NCBI RefSeq assembly: GCF_001045445.1
Contig: NZ_LFNF01000001.1
Coordinates: 310,001 to 374,000 of the forward strand
Origin: Chryseobacterium sp. BLS98
Lineage (GTDB): Bacteria > Bacteroidota > Bacteroidia > Flavobacteriales > Weeksellaceae
DNA length: 64,000 nt
Direction of reading: 5' to 3'
In this document: positions 26,238 to 34,684 of the stretch, in pieces
How the letters are laid out: each line of letters opens with the position of its first letter
How positions within the stretch are numbered: position 1 is the stretch's first letter
Notes under the pieces: generated by a model
The model's database searches: none
Told to the model about the DNA's origin: nothing
The model's input: only the letters and a program-made list of their open reading frames with translations
Position numbers and translations under genes: made by a program

Positions 26238-26657
26238 ATGATCCCCCTCAAAAGCATCCATATAGGAAAACTCATCAAAATAAGGTGGAAAGAGCTTACT
26301 ATTTCTATGGAACGTACCTGTAATTTTTTCAAGCTTAATGAAAATGAAATAGAAAAGATGTTTGAGCTAGAAAACTTAAATACTGATTATCTGCTCAAAT
26401 GGTGTAAATTATTACAGTACGATTTTTTCAGGCTTTATTCTCAGCATCTGATCTTATATTCACCTGAGCAAAGAAATATTAAAAGTAAAAATACTTCTCT
26501 GCCTCAGTTCCGGAAGAATATTTATACAAAAGAGATGATAGATTTTATTTTAGATGAGATCAATACCGGTGAAAAAACTCCGCAGCAGGTAATGGAAGAT
26601 TATAAAATCCCAAAAACCACTTTATACAAATGGATCATTAAGTACAGCAAAAAATAA
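26238..26657 (+). CDS. Small two-helix-turn-helix protein (transposase-like HTH, no catalytic domain)
   Basis: This 139-residue protein has an N-terminal half (IHIGKLIKIRWKELTISMER, then TDYLLKWCKLLQYDFFRLY) that follows the length and spacing of a Cro/XRE-like domain. Its C-terminal half (TPQQVMEDYKIPKTTLYKWI) matches the HTH of IS3/IS911-type OrfA transposase subunits. There is no DDE catalytic domain, no IS end and no overlapping orfB, so this is more likely a DNA-binding regulator than a transposon. I recall closely similar proteins as repeated paralogues in Chryseobacterium genomes. Its role is unknown. Confidence 0.7.
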   Translation: MIPLKSIHIGKLIKIRWKELTISMERTCNFFKLNENEIEKMFELENLNTDYLLKWCKLLQYDFFRLYSQHLILYSPEQRNIKSKNTSLPQFRKNIYTKEMIDFILDEINTGEKTPQQVMEDYKIPKTTLYKWIIKYSKK

Positions 26658-26694
26658 AGACTTGTAATTAAACATCCCGATTCTAACAATAAAA

Positions 26695-27024
26695 ATGAAA
26701 AAAGTCGAACTCCCGAACTATAAGCTTATATACATGGATATAATTTCAAAAAAATATCCTGAAAAGAAAGACAGGTGCATGTATATTTTAAAAAAGAATA
26801 ATTTATCAGAATTTGATGTACTTAAGCTTAATGCTATAATTTTCGGAACAGACAGCGAAGATAGTCGTATACACAACCAAAAATATAAATCTTACAGCAA
26901 AAACACGATCCTGGGAATTTTGAGATATCAAAAAAATAACAATATGAATAATTCTGAAACAGCTAATCATTTCAAGCTTAGCAGAAATACAGTAACGAAG
27001 TGGAAAAAGATTTTTATAGTCTGA
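26695..27024 (+). CDS. Small HTH protein, partner of the preceding gene
   Basis: This 109-residue protein has an N-terminal helical region (LPNYKLIYMDIISKKYPEKK, then LSEFDVLKLNAIIFG) and a C-terminal helix-turn-helix (NNSETANHFKLSRNTVTKWK) of the homeodomain-like/transposase type, without a catalytic domain. It is 37 bases downstream of the other HTH gene and 51 bases upstream of the second secreted-protein gene. Together they look like a regulator pair belonging to a surface-protein cassette. That assignment comes from position only. Confidence 0.68.
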   Translation: MKKVELPNYKLIYMDIISKKYPEKKDRCMYILKKNNLSEFDVLKLNAIIFGTDSEDSRIHNQKYKSYSKNTILGILRYQKNNNMNNSETANHFKLSRNTVTKWKKIFIV

Positions 27025-27075
27025 TCTTTTATCATATATATTAAAAAAATCGTTAATAATTATTATCCAACACTT

Positions 27076-27975
27076 ATGATGAAAATTTTAGTCCTATCAA
27101 CTTTAGGAATACTGCTTTGCAGCACAAACACAAAGGCACAGGTTGGCATCAATACACCAACACCAAACAGCACTTTAGTTGTAGAAGGTTCTTATGAAGG
27201 AGCTTATAAAAATATTACAGCTAATACTAATTTAACTATTCAGGATCAATATTTAACTGTTACAGGCTCATCTGCAGTAAATATTACTTTACCTGACGGA
27301 ACTGTTACCAATTCTTTTTCCGGAAGAATATATCATGTTAAAAATAATTCTACTCAGGATGTCACTTTATCCGGATTTGGCGGAACCCAGCTTATAAGAA
27401 TTACGGCAGCAGGTAATGCTCCTTCTTATACCATCCCATCGGGAAGCTATGCTGAAATTATAAAAAATGAGCAGTCTGATGCAGCCGTCCCATTGTGGGA
27501 GCTTTCATTTTTCGGAATTCCCACACCTCCGAATATCAAGGCTTTGACTTACATAAAAAAAACAGTTACCCCTATCGATGGAAGTACTCCTACAAATTCA
27601 ACAGTAAATATCGGAAATATAAGCTTACGGTTTAACGGAACTTCTTCTAATGCAGCTAACATAGAATATAATGTTTCTGTTGCCAATCACGTAACAATAT
27701 TATACCACAAAGCAGGAAGCGGCGGTGCTTCTTTGGAGGAATGGGGAAGACAGGCTTCTTTGGCCAATACATGGTACAGCTTTACCGGAGAAAATGGGAA
27801 TGCCACACGAGACATCAATCCTAATAACAGAGATATCGGATATGCATTGATCATCCTGCACAATACTAAAGAAGTTTACAGAGTAACGGCAAATGTGAAC
27901 GGCGATATTTCTTCATCAGGAGGTGTACCTTCTGTGGCCTCCTCTGTGACTTTGTTTGTAGAGAAACTAGACTAA
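27076..27975 (+). CDS. Secreted protein with N-terminal GINT motif, fibre-like
   Basis: This 299-residue protein has a signal peptide (LGILLCSTNTKA) and mature start QVGINTPTPNSTLVVEGSYEG, like the 25464-26207 protein. The next region (TANTNLTIQDQYLTVTGSSA, then GRIYHVKNNSTQDVTLSGFG) resembles beta-rich tail-fibre or pectin-lyase-like segments, and the C-terminal 130 residues form a separate beta domain. There are few charged residues and many Thr/Ser/Asn. No T9SS sorting domain is visible. ATG ATG begins the gene at 27076. The two QVGI/GINT proteins flank the HTH pair. Confidence 0.72.
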   Translation: MMKILVLSTLGILLCSTNTKAQVGINTPTPNSTLVVEGSYEGAYKNITANTNLTIQDQYLTVTGSSAVNITLPDGTVTNSFSGRIYHVKNNSTQDVTLSGFGGTQLIRITAAGNAPSYTIPSGSYAEIIKNEQSDAAVPLWELSFFGIPTPPNIKALTYIKKTVTPIDGSTPTNSTVNIGNISLRFNGTSSNAANIEYNVSVANHVTILYHKAGSGGASLEEWGRQASLANTWYSFTGENGNATRDINPNNRDIGYALIILHNTKEVYRVTANVNGDISSSGGVPSVASSVTLFVEKLD

Positions 27976-28069
27976 TCATTATATCATAGAATTAATTCGC
28001 AATTTGCAAAGCTGTTTAAAATTGACGGAAAGCCGGTAATATAAATCAACTGATTACCAGGCAAAATAA

Positions 28070-28093
28070 AAGGCACATATTTCTATGTGCCTT
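28070..28093. terminator. Bidirectional terminator between the secreted-protein gene and ferritin
   Basis: A perfect 10-bp stem (28070-28079 with 28084-28093) has a 4-base loop, between two converging genes. Confidence 0.85.
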
Positions 28094-28116
28094 CTTTATC
28101 GTTAAATAATTCTATT

Positions 28117-28626
28117 TTACGCCTGTGGATTAGGAACAAATACTCTCTGAGCCAGCTCCTGATCAAAAAGATACAATGCAGATGGGTTATCAGACACCAT
28201 CTTGATCTTGGTTACCAATTGTGATGCACTTGCCTCTTCTTCTACCTGCTCATTAATAAACCACTGCAGGAAAGAAGTTGTTGCGAAATCTCCTTCATCG
28301 TTAGCATTTTTTACAATATTGAAAATACTTCTGGTAACTTTTTTCTCGTGTTCGAGTGCTTTTTCAAAAATATCGATAGCATTTTCGAACTCATGGGGAG
28401 GTTTTGCAATTTCCCCGATGATGATTTCCCCGCCTACGTCATTTAAAAAATCGAACATTTTATCTGCGTGCATCAATTCTTCCTTGCTCTGAACCCTGAA
28501 GTAATTCGCAATCCCGTCAAGATCTTTTCCTGAAAACCAAGCAGATATGGAAAGGTAATATTGTGCGGCATATTGTTCGTGAGCGATCTGTTCGTTAATT
28601 AATGTTGCAATTTTTTCGCTGATCAT
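28117..28626 (-). CDS. ftnA: Ferritin (non-heme, FtnA type)
   Basis: This 169-residue four-helix-bundle iron-storage protein starts MISEKIATLINEQIAHEQYA. Ferroxidase ligands are recognisable: Glu in NEQIAHEQYAAQYYL, Glu and His in SKEELMHADKMF, the Glu of ALEHEKK and Gln/Glu in FLQWFINEQVEEE. It stores iron as a 24-subunit shell in the cytoplasm. The ATG at 28626 is chosen over more upstream frames because the first conserved helix begins there and a promoter sits immediately upstream. Confidence 0.95.
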   Translation of the reverse strand: MISEKIATLINEQIAHEQYAAQYYLSISAWFSGKDLDGIANYFRVQSKEELMHADKMFDFLNDVGGEIIIGEIAKPPHEFENAIDIFEKALEHEKKVTRSIFNIVKNANDEGDFATTSFLQWFINEQVEEEASASQLVTKIKMVSDNPSALYLFDQELAQRVFVPNPQA

Positions 28627-28643
28627 AAGTATAAATTTATAGT

Positions 28644-28674
28644 CAAAAATACGCAATAAAAGCCCGAAATCAAA
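28644..28674 (-). promoter_or_regulatory. Ferritin promoter
   Basis: On the minus strand, TTTG at 28674-28671 and TATTTTTG at 28651-28644 are separated by exactly 19 bases, an ideal Bacteroidota -33/-7 promoter. It ends 17 bases before the ferritin ATG. Confidence 0.85.
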
Positions 28675-28698
28675 AGTTTTAATGAAAATTAATACAAA

Positions 28699-28722
28699 AA
28701 GGATGGGAAAAAACCCATCCTT
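28699..28722 (-). terminator. Terminator after the Spy-like gene
   Basis: A perfect 9-bp stem (28699-28707 with 28714-28722) surrounds a 6-base A loop, with a T tract on the minus strand. It lies downstream of the gene at 28753-29202 and upstream of the ferritin promoter. Confidence 0.85.
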
Positions 28723-28752
28723 CACACATTAAAAAATCAAAATTATGAATTG

Positions 28753-29202
28753 TTATTTTGCTATCTGAGCATCAGTATTCATAGGCTTTCTCATCATTTT
28801 TCTATCTTTCATTGTTGCCATTCTCTGCTCCATTTTAGCTTTTCTGTCAGCCTGCCATTTATCATATTGTTCAGGAGTCAGGATTTTCTTCATGTCTGCA
28901 TCCATTTGTGCTTTTTTAGCTTTCATTGCTTCCATCTTGGCTTGTCTGGCTTCCTTATTGTTGTCAAATTCGGCCTTCATTTCGGTTTTTCTTTTTTCGT
29001 GAAGACTTTTTATCTGAGCTACCTGAGACTGGTTCAGGTTAAGGTCTTTCTGCATCTGATCCAGATGCTCCTGTTCTCTCTGCTGCATTTTTTGCTGCAT
29101 CTCTGCTCTTCTTGCCTGTTTGTCCTGTGGAGTTGTTGTTTGTTGTGCCATTGCAAAACTTCCTATTCCGATAAATGTTATTGCTAAAACTAATTTTTTC
29201 AT
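28753..29202 (-). CDS. Small periplasmic Spy/CpxP-like (DUF4890-like) protein
   Basis: This 149-residue protein has a signal peptide (GIGSFAMAQ) and an almost entirely helical, highly charged mature part rich in Met, Gln and Lys. LNLNQSQVAQIKSLHEKRK and MKKILTPEQYDKWQADRKAK give the LTxxQ-like pattern of Spy/CpxP periplasmic chaperones. The protein is probably a periplasmic stress or metal-response factor; binding partners are unknown. It stands alone with its own terminator. Confidence 0.82.
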   Translation of the reverse strand: MKKLVLAITFIGIGSFAMAQQTTTPQDKQARRAEMQQKMQQREQEHLDQMQKDLNLNQSQVAQIKSLHEKRKTEMKAEFDNNKEARQAKMEAMKAKKAQMDADMKKILTPEQYDKWQADRKAKMEQRMATMKDRKMMRKPMNTDAQIAK

Positions 29203-29315
29203 CTTAAAAAATATTTAATTAATTGTTATACATCTTTTTGATTATCAGTTAAATGATAAGTTAAATGATAATATTCATAAAAAATGTTAAATTTTAATAT
29301 CAAAACAATAAAAAA

Positions 29316-29341
29316 AAGGACAGATCCTAAAATCTGCCCTT
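29316..29341 (-). terminator. Imperfect terminator after the 29373-30413 gene
   Basis: A hairpin (29316-29325 with 29332-29341) has one A-C mismatch and an adjacent A run that becomes a T tract on the minus strand. Confidence 0.6.
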
Positions 29342-29372
29342 CACACCACTTAAATATAATATATGAAAATTA

Positions 29373-30413
29373 TTATCTGCTTACCAGCCGGCTTCTGAAA
29401 CCACCTCCGCCTCTGTTTTCACTGCTTCGGTTATTCTGCTGCGGTCTTGGAGATGAATTTTCAGATCTGAAGCCTCCGCCGTTTCCTCTGAATCCACCAC
29501 CATTATTGTCTCTTTGCGGGATTCTTTCCCTGTTCACTTCACTGTTTCCTCTGAATCCACCGCCATTATTTTCTCTCTGGACTCTTTCTCTGTTTCCTTC
29601 ATTATTTCCTCTGAAACCTCCATTATTTCCATATCCACGGGTTCCGTTATTCTCAGAATTACCTCTGAATCCATCATTATTTCTTACTCCATTATTATCA
29701 TTACGGTATCCGTTGTTACCAGCTTGTCCGCGGAAACCTTCCGTGCTGTTTCCTCTTCCTGAATTTCTGAATCCATTGTTAGATCTGCTGCTGGTTCGGA
29801 TTACATTGAAGGTTGGATTGTCCATTCTGCGGAATCTGGATCTGTCCACTCTATACACATTGATATTTACATTCCTGTATCTCGGCATTACTGCATATCT
29901 TGGTGCGTAATACGTTCTTCTGTAGTTCTGGAAGTAGACAACCGGACTCATTCCTCTATAATAATTGTTCTGGAAAACCACAAATACTCTTGGCCCTAAA
30001 ATCCTTTCCAATGCATAAAATCTGTCATAATACCATCTGTCCGGATTGTATCTGTAAAAATTATTCCATGTGGAAAAACTTACATACAGATTATTAAGAC
30101 TTAGGATCTGATCAATCTGCCAACGGTTCAGCCTGTTATCTCTGAAGAATACATTCCAGTTGATGTTGGTAATACTGTTTCTGTAGTCGTTATAATATCC
30201 CTGGTAATAATCACCTGGATAATAGTCCTGAGGATAGTTGTAATAATAATCGTCCGGGAAATAATTCCTGTCATCCTCATCGTTATAGTAGCCGTCGTTT
30301 CCGTACCCATTTCCATTCTGATATCCGTCATCTCCCCATCCATTATTCGGGTACTGCTGGGCGGAAGACAAAACTGCCAGTCCCAAAGCAAATCCCAAAA
30401 ATATTTTTTTCAT
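29373..30413 (-). CDS. Secreted low-complexity Tyr/Asn/Gly/Arg-rich protein
   Basis: This 346-residue protein has a signal peptide (GLAVLSSAQQ). Residues about 20-90 are Tyr/Asp/Asn/Gly-rich (YYNDEDDRNYFPDDYYY). A globular middle (FFRDNRLNRWQIDQILSLNN, then YYDRFYALERILGPRVFVVF) is followed by about 130 residues built from GGFRGN/NNGGGFRGN repeats with Arg, ending GGGGFRSRLVSR. The repeats suggest a flexible, positively charged tail that could bind nucleic acid, polysaccharide or membrane. I recognise no enzyme domain. The repeats are short and could vary in number between strains. Confidence 0.75.
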   Translation of the reverse strand: MKKIFLGFALGLAVLSSAQQYPNNGWGDDGYQNGNGYGNDGYYNDEDDRNYFPDDYYYNYPQDYYPGDYYQGYYNDYRNSITNINWNVFFRDNRLNRWQIDQILSLNNLYVSFSTWNNFYRYNPDRWYYDRFYALERILGPRVFVVFQNNYYRGMSPVVYFQNYRRTYYAPRYAVMPRYRNVNINVYRVDRSRFRRMDNPTFNVIRTSSRSNNGFRNSGRGNSTEGFRGQAGNNGYRNDNNGVRNNDGFRGNSENNGTRGYGNNGGFRGNNEGNRERVQRENNGGGFRGNSEVNRERIPQRDNNGGGFRGNGGGFRSENSSPRPQQNNRSSENRGGGGFRSRLVSR

Positions 30414-30481
30414 CTCTATAGTCGTTAATTGGTTAGTATATAGCAGAATATCTCTATTCTATCTTTTGGATATCAATACAA

Positions 30482-30515
30482 AAAAGAAGTTAAATCCTAA
30501 GATCAAACTTCTTTT
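30482..30515 (-). terminator. Terminator after malQ
   Basis: A 10-bp stem (30482-30491 with 30506-30515) has a 14-base loop and A/T tracts at both ends, downstream of the minus-strand malQ gene. Confidence 0.65.
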
Positions 30516-30552
30516 AATTTAAAGTTAACTAACTGATAATCAAATGTTAAAT

Positions 30553-33207
30553 TTACATTCTTCCACTATCTTTTATCCAATAGGCAATTTTTTGATTGAA
30601 AGACTCTTTCTCTTTGAGATCTTCAAGCTTTACATGCATCCTGTAGCGCCAGTAATGCGGGAAAACTGCAGGATTATTGATCCTTTCGTTATCCATATGC
30701 GGGTTGGTCAGCTCCGGGTCAGTAGCCAGAAATTCCTGGATCGGAAAGACAGCCAGCATTGCTTCTGTGTAAAGGTGTTGCTTCATAATAATCTCGGCAA
30801 GATGGGAGTCCATTTCATCCGGAGCTTTTCCATACTGAACCAGCTGTTGGTTAAAATATTTCTGTGTTAGTGCAGGGTCTTCTTTCCACCATTGTCTCAG
30901 TGTTGAGCTGTCATGCGAAGAGGCGGTTACCACATTCATATAATCAGCTTTTTTAGGGTTATAAAACGGAATATTTTCCGATGGCATCCTTTGCACCTTT
31001 AAAGCAATAATAGCCAGCTCATCCATTACAACAGGAACACAGGCAGGAACCATTCCCAGGTCTTCTCCGCAAATGAGCATTTTTGTTGCATTAAGGATAA
31101 CCGGAAGTTTTTCCATTGCTTTTTCATACCAGAGATGATCCTGTCTTTTGAAGAAATAATCATGGTAAAGGTCATAGATCGCCTTTCTTTCCCATTCTGA
31201 AAGATGGGCATAGGAATCGGTATTGAATACATTAAATCTTGGGTGATAAACCGTTTCGCCATTTCTTTCTTCAGGAAGAAACAATACGTTGGCACACAAG
31301 GAAATAAGCTGATCTTCCAAAGAACCTCTAGGATTCTTTTTGAAATATTCCGACAGTTTTCTTTGGGTATCAAATTCTTCTTTGAATGAGTAAGTTCCAT
31401 TATTATTGTTGTCAATAAATTCAAATACCTTACTGCTGTCTTCTCCGAAATAGTTCCACAAAATCCTGTCGTTGATGAAAGGTTTACAATACCTGTTGAA
31501 ATCAAAAGGAATATGCCTTGCTTTAAATTCGTCCAGAACAACAGGAACTGCAGGATAAAAATACCCTAAAATTCCCTGTGTAGCAGAAACCGGCATTCTC
31601 CATATCCTGAAAAAACCTAGGATATGGTCGATTCTCATGGCATCGAAATACTGTTCAAGTGCTTTGAACCTGTTTTTCCACCAGCGGTAATCATCCTCTT
31701 TCATGGCTTCCCAGTTGTAGGTAGGGAATTCCCAGTTCTGACCCAGCTCTGTAAACTGATCCGGCGGTGCTCCGGCCTGGAAATCCATCCCGAAAAGTTC
31801 AGGTTCGGTCCATGCTTCTACGGAATACCTGTAAATGCCAATCGGAAGATCTCCTTTTAAGGAAACTCCTAAACTGTGCGTATAGTCTACAGCATCTTTT
31901 AATTGCAAATGAAGCTGATACTGCACCCAGGCATGGAGCATTGAAGCATCATAATCCTTACTTTTTGTAGTGAAGAACTGTGATATTTTACCTGCAATAT
32001 ATTTTTTGTGGGTTTTCCAGTCGTTAAAATTGGGGGTTTTATATTTATCTCTGAGTACGCAGAAAGCAGCATAAGGAGTCAGCCAGTAATCATTGTCTTT
32101 GATAAATTTCTTAAAGTTCCTGTCTTTATAGATTTTCTCTTTTTCTGCATTGAAAGCAGCTTTTAAAAACTTCCATTTACCGGAAATCATCTTTTCGTAA
32201 TCAATAAGGTCCAGAGCATTTAAGGCTTCTTTTTCATCCTGATACTCAGAAACTATTTCTTCCGGTAAAGCAAAATCCAGATTTTCCAGCGAAATATACT
32301 GCGGATGCAGCGCATAAACAGAAACTGCGGCATACGGGTAAGAATCTGTCCATGAATAGTTGGCCGTAGTATCATTAATCGGAAGGATCTGGATAATTCC
32401 CAGATTGGTTTCTTTCGTCCAGTCTGCCAGTTTTTTAAGATCGGAAAATTCTCCTACTCCAAAACCGCTCTCGCTTCTTAAAGAAAATACGGGAACTGCC
32501 ACACCCGCATCATGGTACATCTGGTAAGACTTAAATTTAAAGTAATGGTTGGAAACAATCTGAAGTACATCTTTAAGTGTATTGGCAACCGTGAACCTGT
32601 TCTCACCGGTCTCCACATCAATAATTCTTACTTCTTTTTTACTGTAAATGCAGTATTTAAACTGAATAAATTCGTTTTCAGGAATTTCAACGGAAGTCTC
32701 CCAGATTCCAAAATCTGTCTGCGAAAGGCGGATCGCCTTGTTGTAATCCCAGTTTCCTAAAGAGGCCGTGCTTCCAAACAGGGCAATTTCCCAGTCCGGA
32801 TTGTAAACAGGTGCCTCAATTCTGAATAAATGAGTATGCTTTTTTAAAATGACAGCCTTTTCCGGAACAAACTGATTGAGCTTATTGTAAAGAATTTTAT
32901 TGTTTAAATAATTTTCAGGAAAATTTTTATTGTTCCATTCATCGAAAATAATAAATTCCTTGTAGTTGTGGGAGAAATTGAGATTGTGCAGCACAAATTC
33001 TTCTCTGAGAATATTGCCTTTTTCATCGGCAAGCTGATATTTATATGAGATTGATTTTGAGAAATAATCCACTTCACATTTCCAAATCCCATTTTCCGCA
33101 TTAAACATGTTATGAGTCTGGATAACAGCACTTTCGCCATCCACAATCATAAGCTGCAGATTCTGTCCGGGCATTGCATTATATCCTGCATTAAAGTATA
33201 GCTTCAT
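30553..33207 (-). CDS. malQ: 4-alpha-glucanotransferase with N-terminal starch-binding domains
   Basis: This 884-residue GH77 amylomaltase is much longer than E. coli MalQ because of two N-terminal CBM20-like domains (residues about 1-105 and 115-225; the second has EIALFGSTASLGNWDYNKAI). The catalytic part has FSLRSESGFGVGEF, MRIDHILGFFRIWRMP with the nucleophile Asp, LICGEDLGMVP with the acid/base Glu, and TASSHDSSTLRQWW with the stabilising Asp. It transfers maltosyl chains between glucans, for glycogen or maltodextrin metabolism. No signal peptide is present, so it is cytosolic. It is monocistronic. Confidence 0.94.
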   Translation of the reverse strand: MKLYFNAGYNAMPGQNLQLMIVDGESAVIQTHNMFNAENGIWKCEVDYFSKSISYKYQLADEKGNILREEFVLHNLNFSHNYKEFIIFDEWNNKNFPENYLNNKILYNKLNQFVPEKAVILKKHTHLFRIEAPVYNPDWEIALFGSTASLGNWDYNKAIRLSQTDFGIWETSVEIPENEFIQFKYCIYSKKEVRIIDVETGENRFTVANTLKDVLQIVSNHYFKFKSYQMYHDAGVAVPVFSLRSESGFGVGEFSDLKKLADWTKETNLGIIQILPINDTTANYSWTDSYPYAAVSVYALHPQYISLENLDFALPEEIVSEYQDEKEALNALDLIDYEKMISGKWKFLKAAFNAEKEKIYKDRNFKKFIKDNDYWLTPYAAFCVLRDKYKTPNFNDWKTHKKYIAGKISQFFTTKSKDYDASMLHAWVQYQLHLQLKDAVDYTHSLGVSLKGDLPIGIYRYSVEAWTEPELFGMDFQAGAPPDQFTELGQNWEFPTYNWEAMKEDDYRWWKNRFKALEQYFDAMRIDHILGFFRIWRMPVSATQGILGYFYPAVPVVLDEFKARHIPFDFNRYCKPFINDRILWNYFGEDSSKVFEFIDNNNNGTYSFKEEFDTQRKLSEYFKKNPRGSLEDQLISLCANVLFLPEERNGETVYHPRFNVFNTDSYAHLSEWERKAIYDLYHDYFFKRQDHLWYEKAMEKLPVILNATKMLICGEDLGMVPACVPVVMDELAIIALKVQRMPSENIPFYNPKKADYMNVVTASSHDSSTLRQWWKEDPALTQKYFNQQLVQYGKAPDEMDSHLAEIIMKQHLYTEAMLAVFPIQEFLATDPELTNPHMDNERINNPAVFPHYWRYRMHVKLEDLKEKESFNQKIAYWIKDSGRM

Positions 33208-33280
33208 CTATATTTTTTTTATAAAAATACATTTTAATATCGAAAAATAAAACTTATTGAAGATCAAATAATCATTAAAA

Positions 33281-33310
33281 AAACCTTTCCAAAATAACTT
33301 GAAAAGGTTT
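33281..33310 (-). terminator. Terminator after the T9SS cargo gene
   Basis: Arms 33281-33292 and 33299-33310 pair with one mismatch, and an A run adjoins on the plus strand (T tract on the minus strand). Confidence 0.6.
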
Positions 33311-33355
33311 ACATTTTATTAGAGTTAAAGGAATTTACCTCAATAATATAAGCTG

Positions 33356-34522
33356 TTATTCGGTAACAATAATTTTTTTACTTAATAGTACTCTGCCGGA
33401 TTCATCTGCAATGTTGACAATATAAGCTCCGTTTATCAAATTTTTAAGAAGCACCTGCTGACTGAGTGAACCATCTTTAACAGAAAGATCCTGTTTGCTC
33501 ACATTTTTTCCGGAAATATCAAAAACACTAAGCTTCAGATGTCCTTTTACAGATTTGTCGTTTACATTAACATTAATGACATGCTCATTTACCCTGGTTG
33601 GAAAAATATCAATATTTGCCAGGGCATTGACTGGAGAAGTTCTGTCGTTGGCAAAATACCTGCTCGCCAGATCATAAATATGTGGTTTTTCTCCACCCGG
33701 AAGAGCTTTTGCCTGCAATGTCTGTAAATCTACCTCATACAAACTATCACCTTTAGCACTTGCAATGACTACTTTTCCTTTGGAATTAACGGCAGACCCA
33801 TTTACTGAATAATTATCCGGGATACCGGAAATTTTACCTACAAATTTTGCTTTTAAATCCTTTGTCGTTACTTTAAAAACATTTCCTGAAGCTGAAAAAA
33901 CATAAAAATTATTTTCAGCATCTGCTATCATATCACCTCCGAAGCCGGTTTCCATTGCCGTGAATGAATTCTTCCCGTTGGAGACATCATCTGTAATAAT
34001 CCCAAGATCGCGGACGGTATACTGATCTCCCTTTTTGCCGATCTGCAATAACTGTGTTCCTGCATTATTAAGAGCATAGATATTTCCGTCATATCCTGTA
34101 GCCATTCTTGTGATATGAGAATTGATATCACAGGATGTTACTTTTGAAACGGTATTTTCAACCAAAGTGATTTCCTTTGTTTTCGCATTCAAAACATAAA
34201 TATTTGAGGAAAACATCGGCATATACACAAGGTTATTGTTCGACGGGTCATAGGCCAGAGCCGCCATTGTCACTGCCTGGGAATGGCTGTAGGAATTTTT
34301 ATCTTCCGCTACCCAACCTTTTCTATCCTGGGAAAATACTTTTGCTGCCATTTCGGACGAAAACACTTTCTCTCCGGAAGATCCGTTTGCCGCATCCATG
34401 ACACGGAAATCACTAAACACTATGCTGGAGGTATCTTTTCCGGCAATAGCAAAAAAGTCCTGCTGTGCCTGGACATTCGCACCAAGCACAAGCAGAAAAA
34501 GAGGGAATAAATGTTTCTTCAT
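33356..34522 (-). CDS. T9SS type A sorting domain-containing surface protein
   Basis: This 388-residue protein has a signal peptide (FLLVLGANVQAQ) and a beta-propeller-like body with repeated NxxYxxxxxGNVFKV or NIYALNNAGTQLLQI segments (about residues 80-300). The C-terminal type A sorting domain runs over the last 80 residues: NIDIFPTRVNEHVINV, then LSVFDISGKNV and LLNLI-like LLKNLINGAYIVNIAD, ending LLSKKIIVTE. It should be carried across the outer membrane by the type IX system and attached to the surface or released. The ligand is unknown. Confidence 0.88.
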   Translation of the reverse strand: MKKHLFPLFLLVLGANVQAQQDFFAIAGKDTSSIVFSDFRVMDAANGSSGEKVFSSEMAAKVFSQDRKGWVAEDKNSYSHSQAVTMAALAYDPSNNNLVYMPMFSSNIYVLNAKTKEITLVENTVSKVTSCDINSHITRMATGYDGNIYALNNAGTQLLQIGKKGDQYTVRDLGIITDDVSNGKNSFTAMETGFGGDMIADAENNFYVFSASGNVFKVTTKDLKAKFVGKISGIPDNYSVNGSAVNSKGKVVIASAKGDSLYEVDLQTLQAKALPGGEKPHIYDLASRYFANDRTSPVNALANIDIFPTRVNEHVINVNVNDKSVKGHLKLSVFDISGKNVSKQDLSVKDGSLSQQVLLKNLINGAYIVNIADESGRVLLSKKIIVTE

Positions 34523-34684
34523 ACAATGTAGAATTTAGATTCGTGATCATTTTAGTTATAACTAAGTTACATATTTTACCAATTAAATGACAAAAAAATA
34601 TTAGCATTTGCATAATATTTACAATCATTTAATGTAATCTTTAAAATAATAACAATTGAAATCTATTATTCCTTATATAAAAAA

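Noticed and set aside
26238..26657. IS3-family orfA transposase fragment
   Set aside because: No orfB, no terminal inverted repeats and no target duplication are visible; the gene is intact and in step with its neighbours, so a regulator is more likely.
28750..29187. Open frame opposite the Spy-like gene (His/Phe/Leu/Cys-rich)
   Set aside because: It arises from the reverse complement of a Met/Gln/Lys-rich helical gene and has no recognisable features.
29316..29341. A small RNA or regulatory element in the AT-rich gap before the GGFRGN gene's 3' end
   Set aside because: The mismatched hairpin and T tract are explained well enough as a terminator.
29284..29910. Pro/Leu-rich 208-residue frame opposite the GGFRGN repeat protein
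   Set aside because: Its repeats are the antisense of the Gly/Asn/Arg repeats; the minus-strand gene has a signal peptide and a sensible domain plan.
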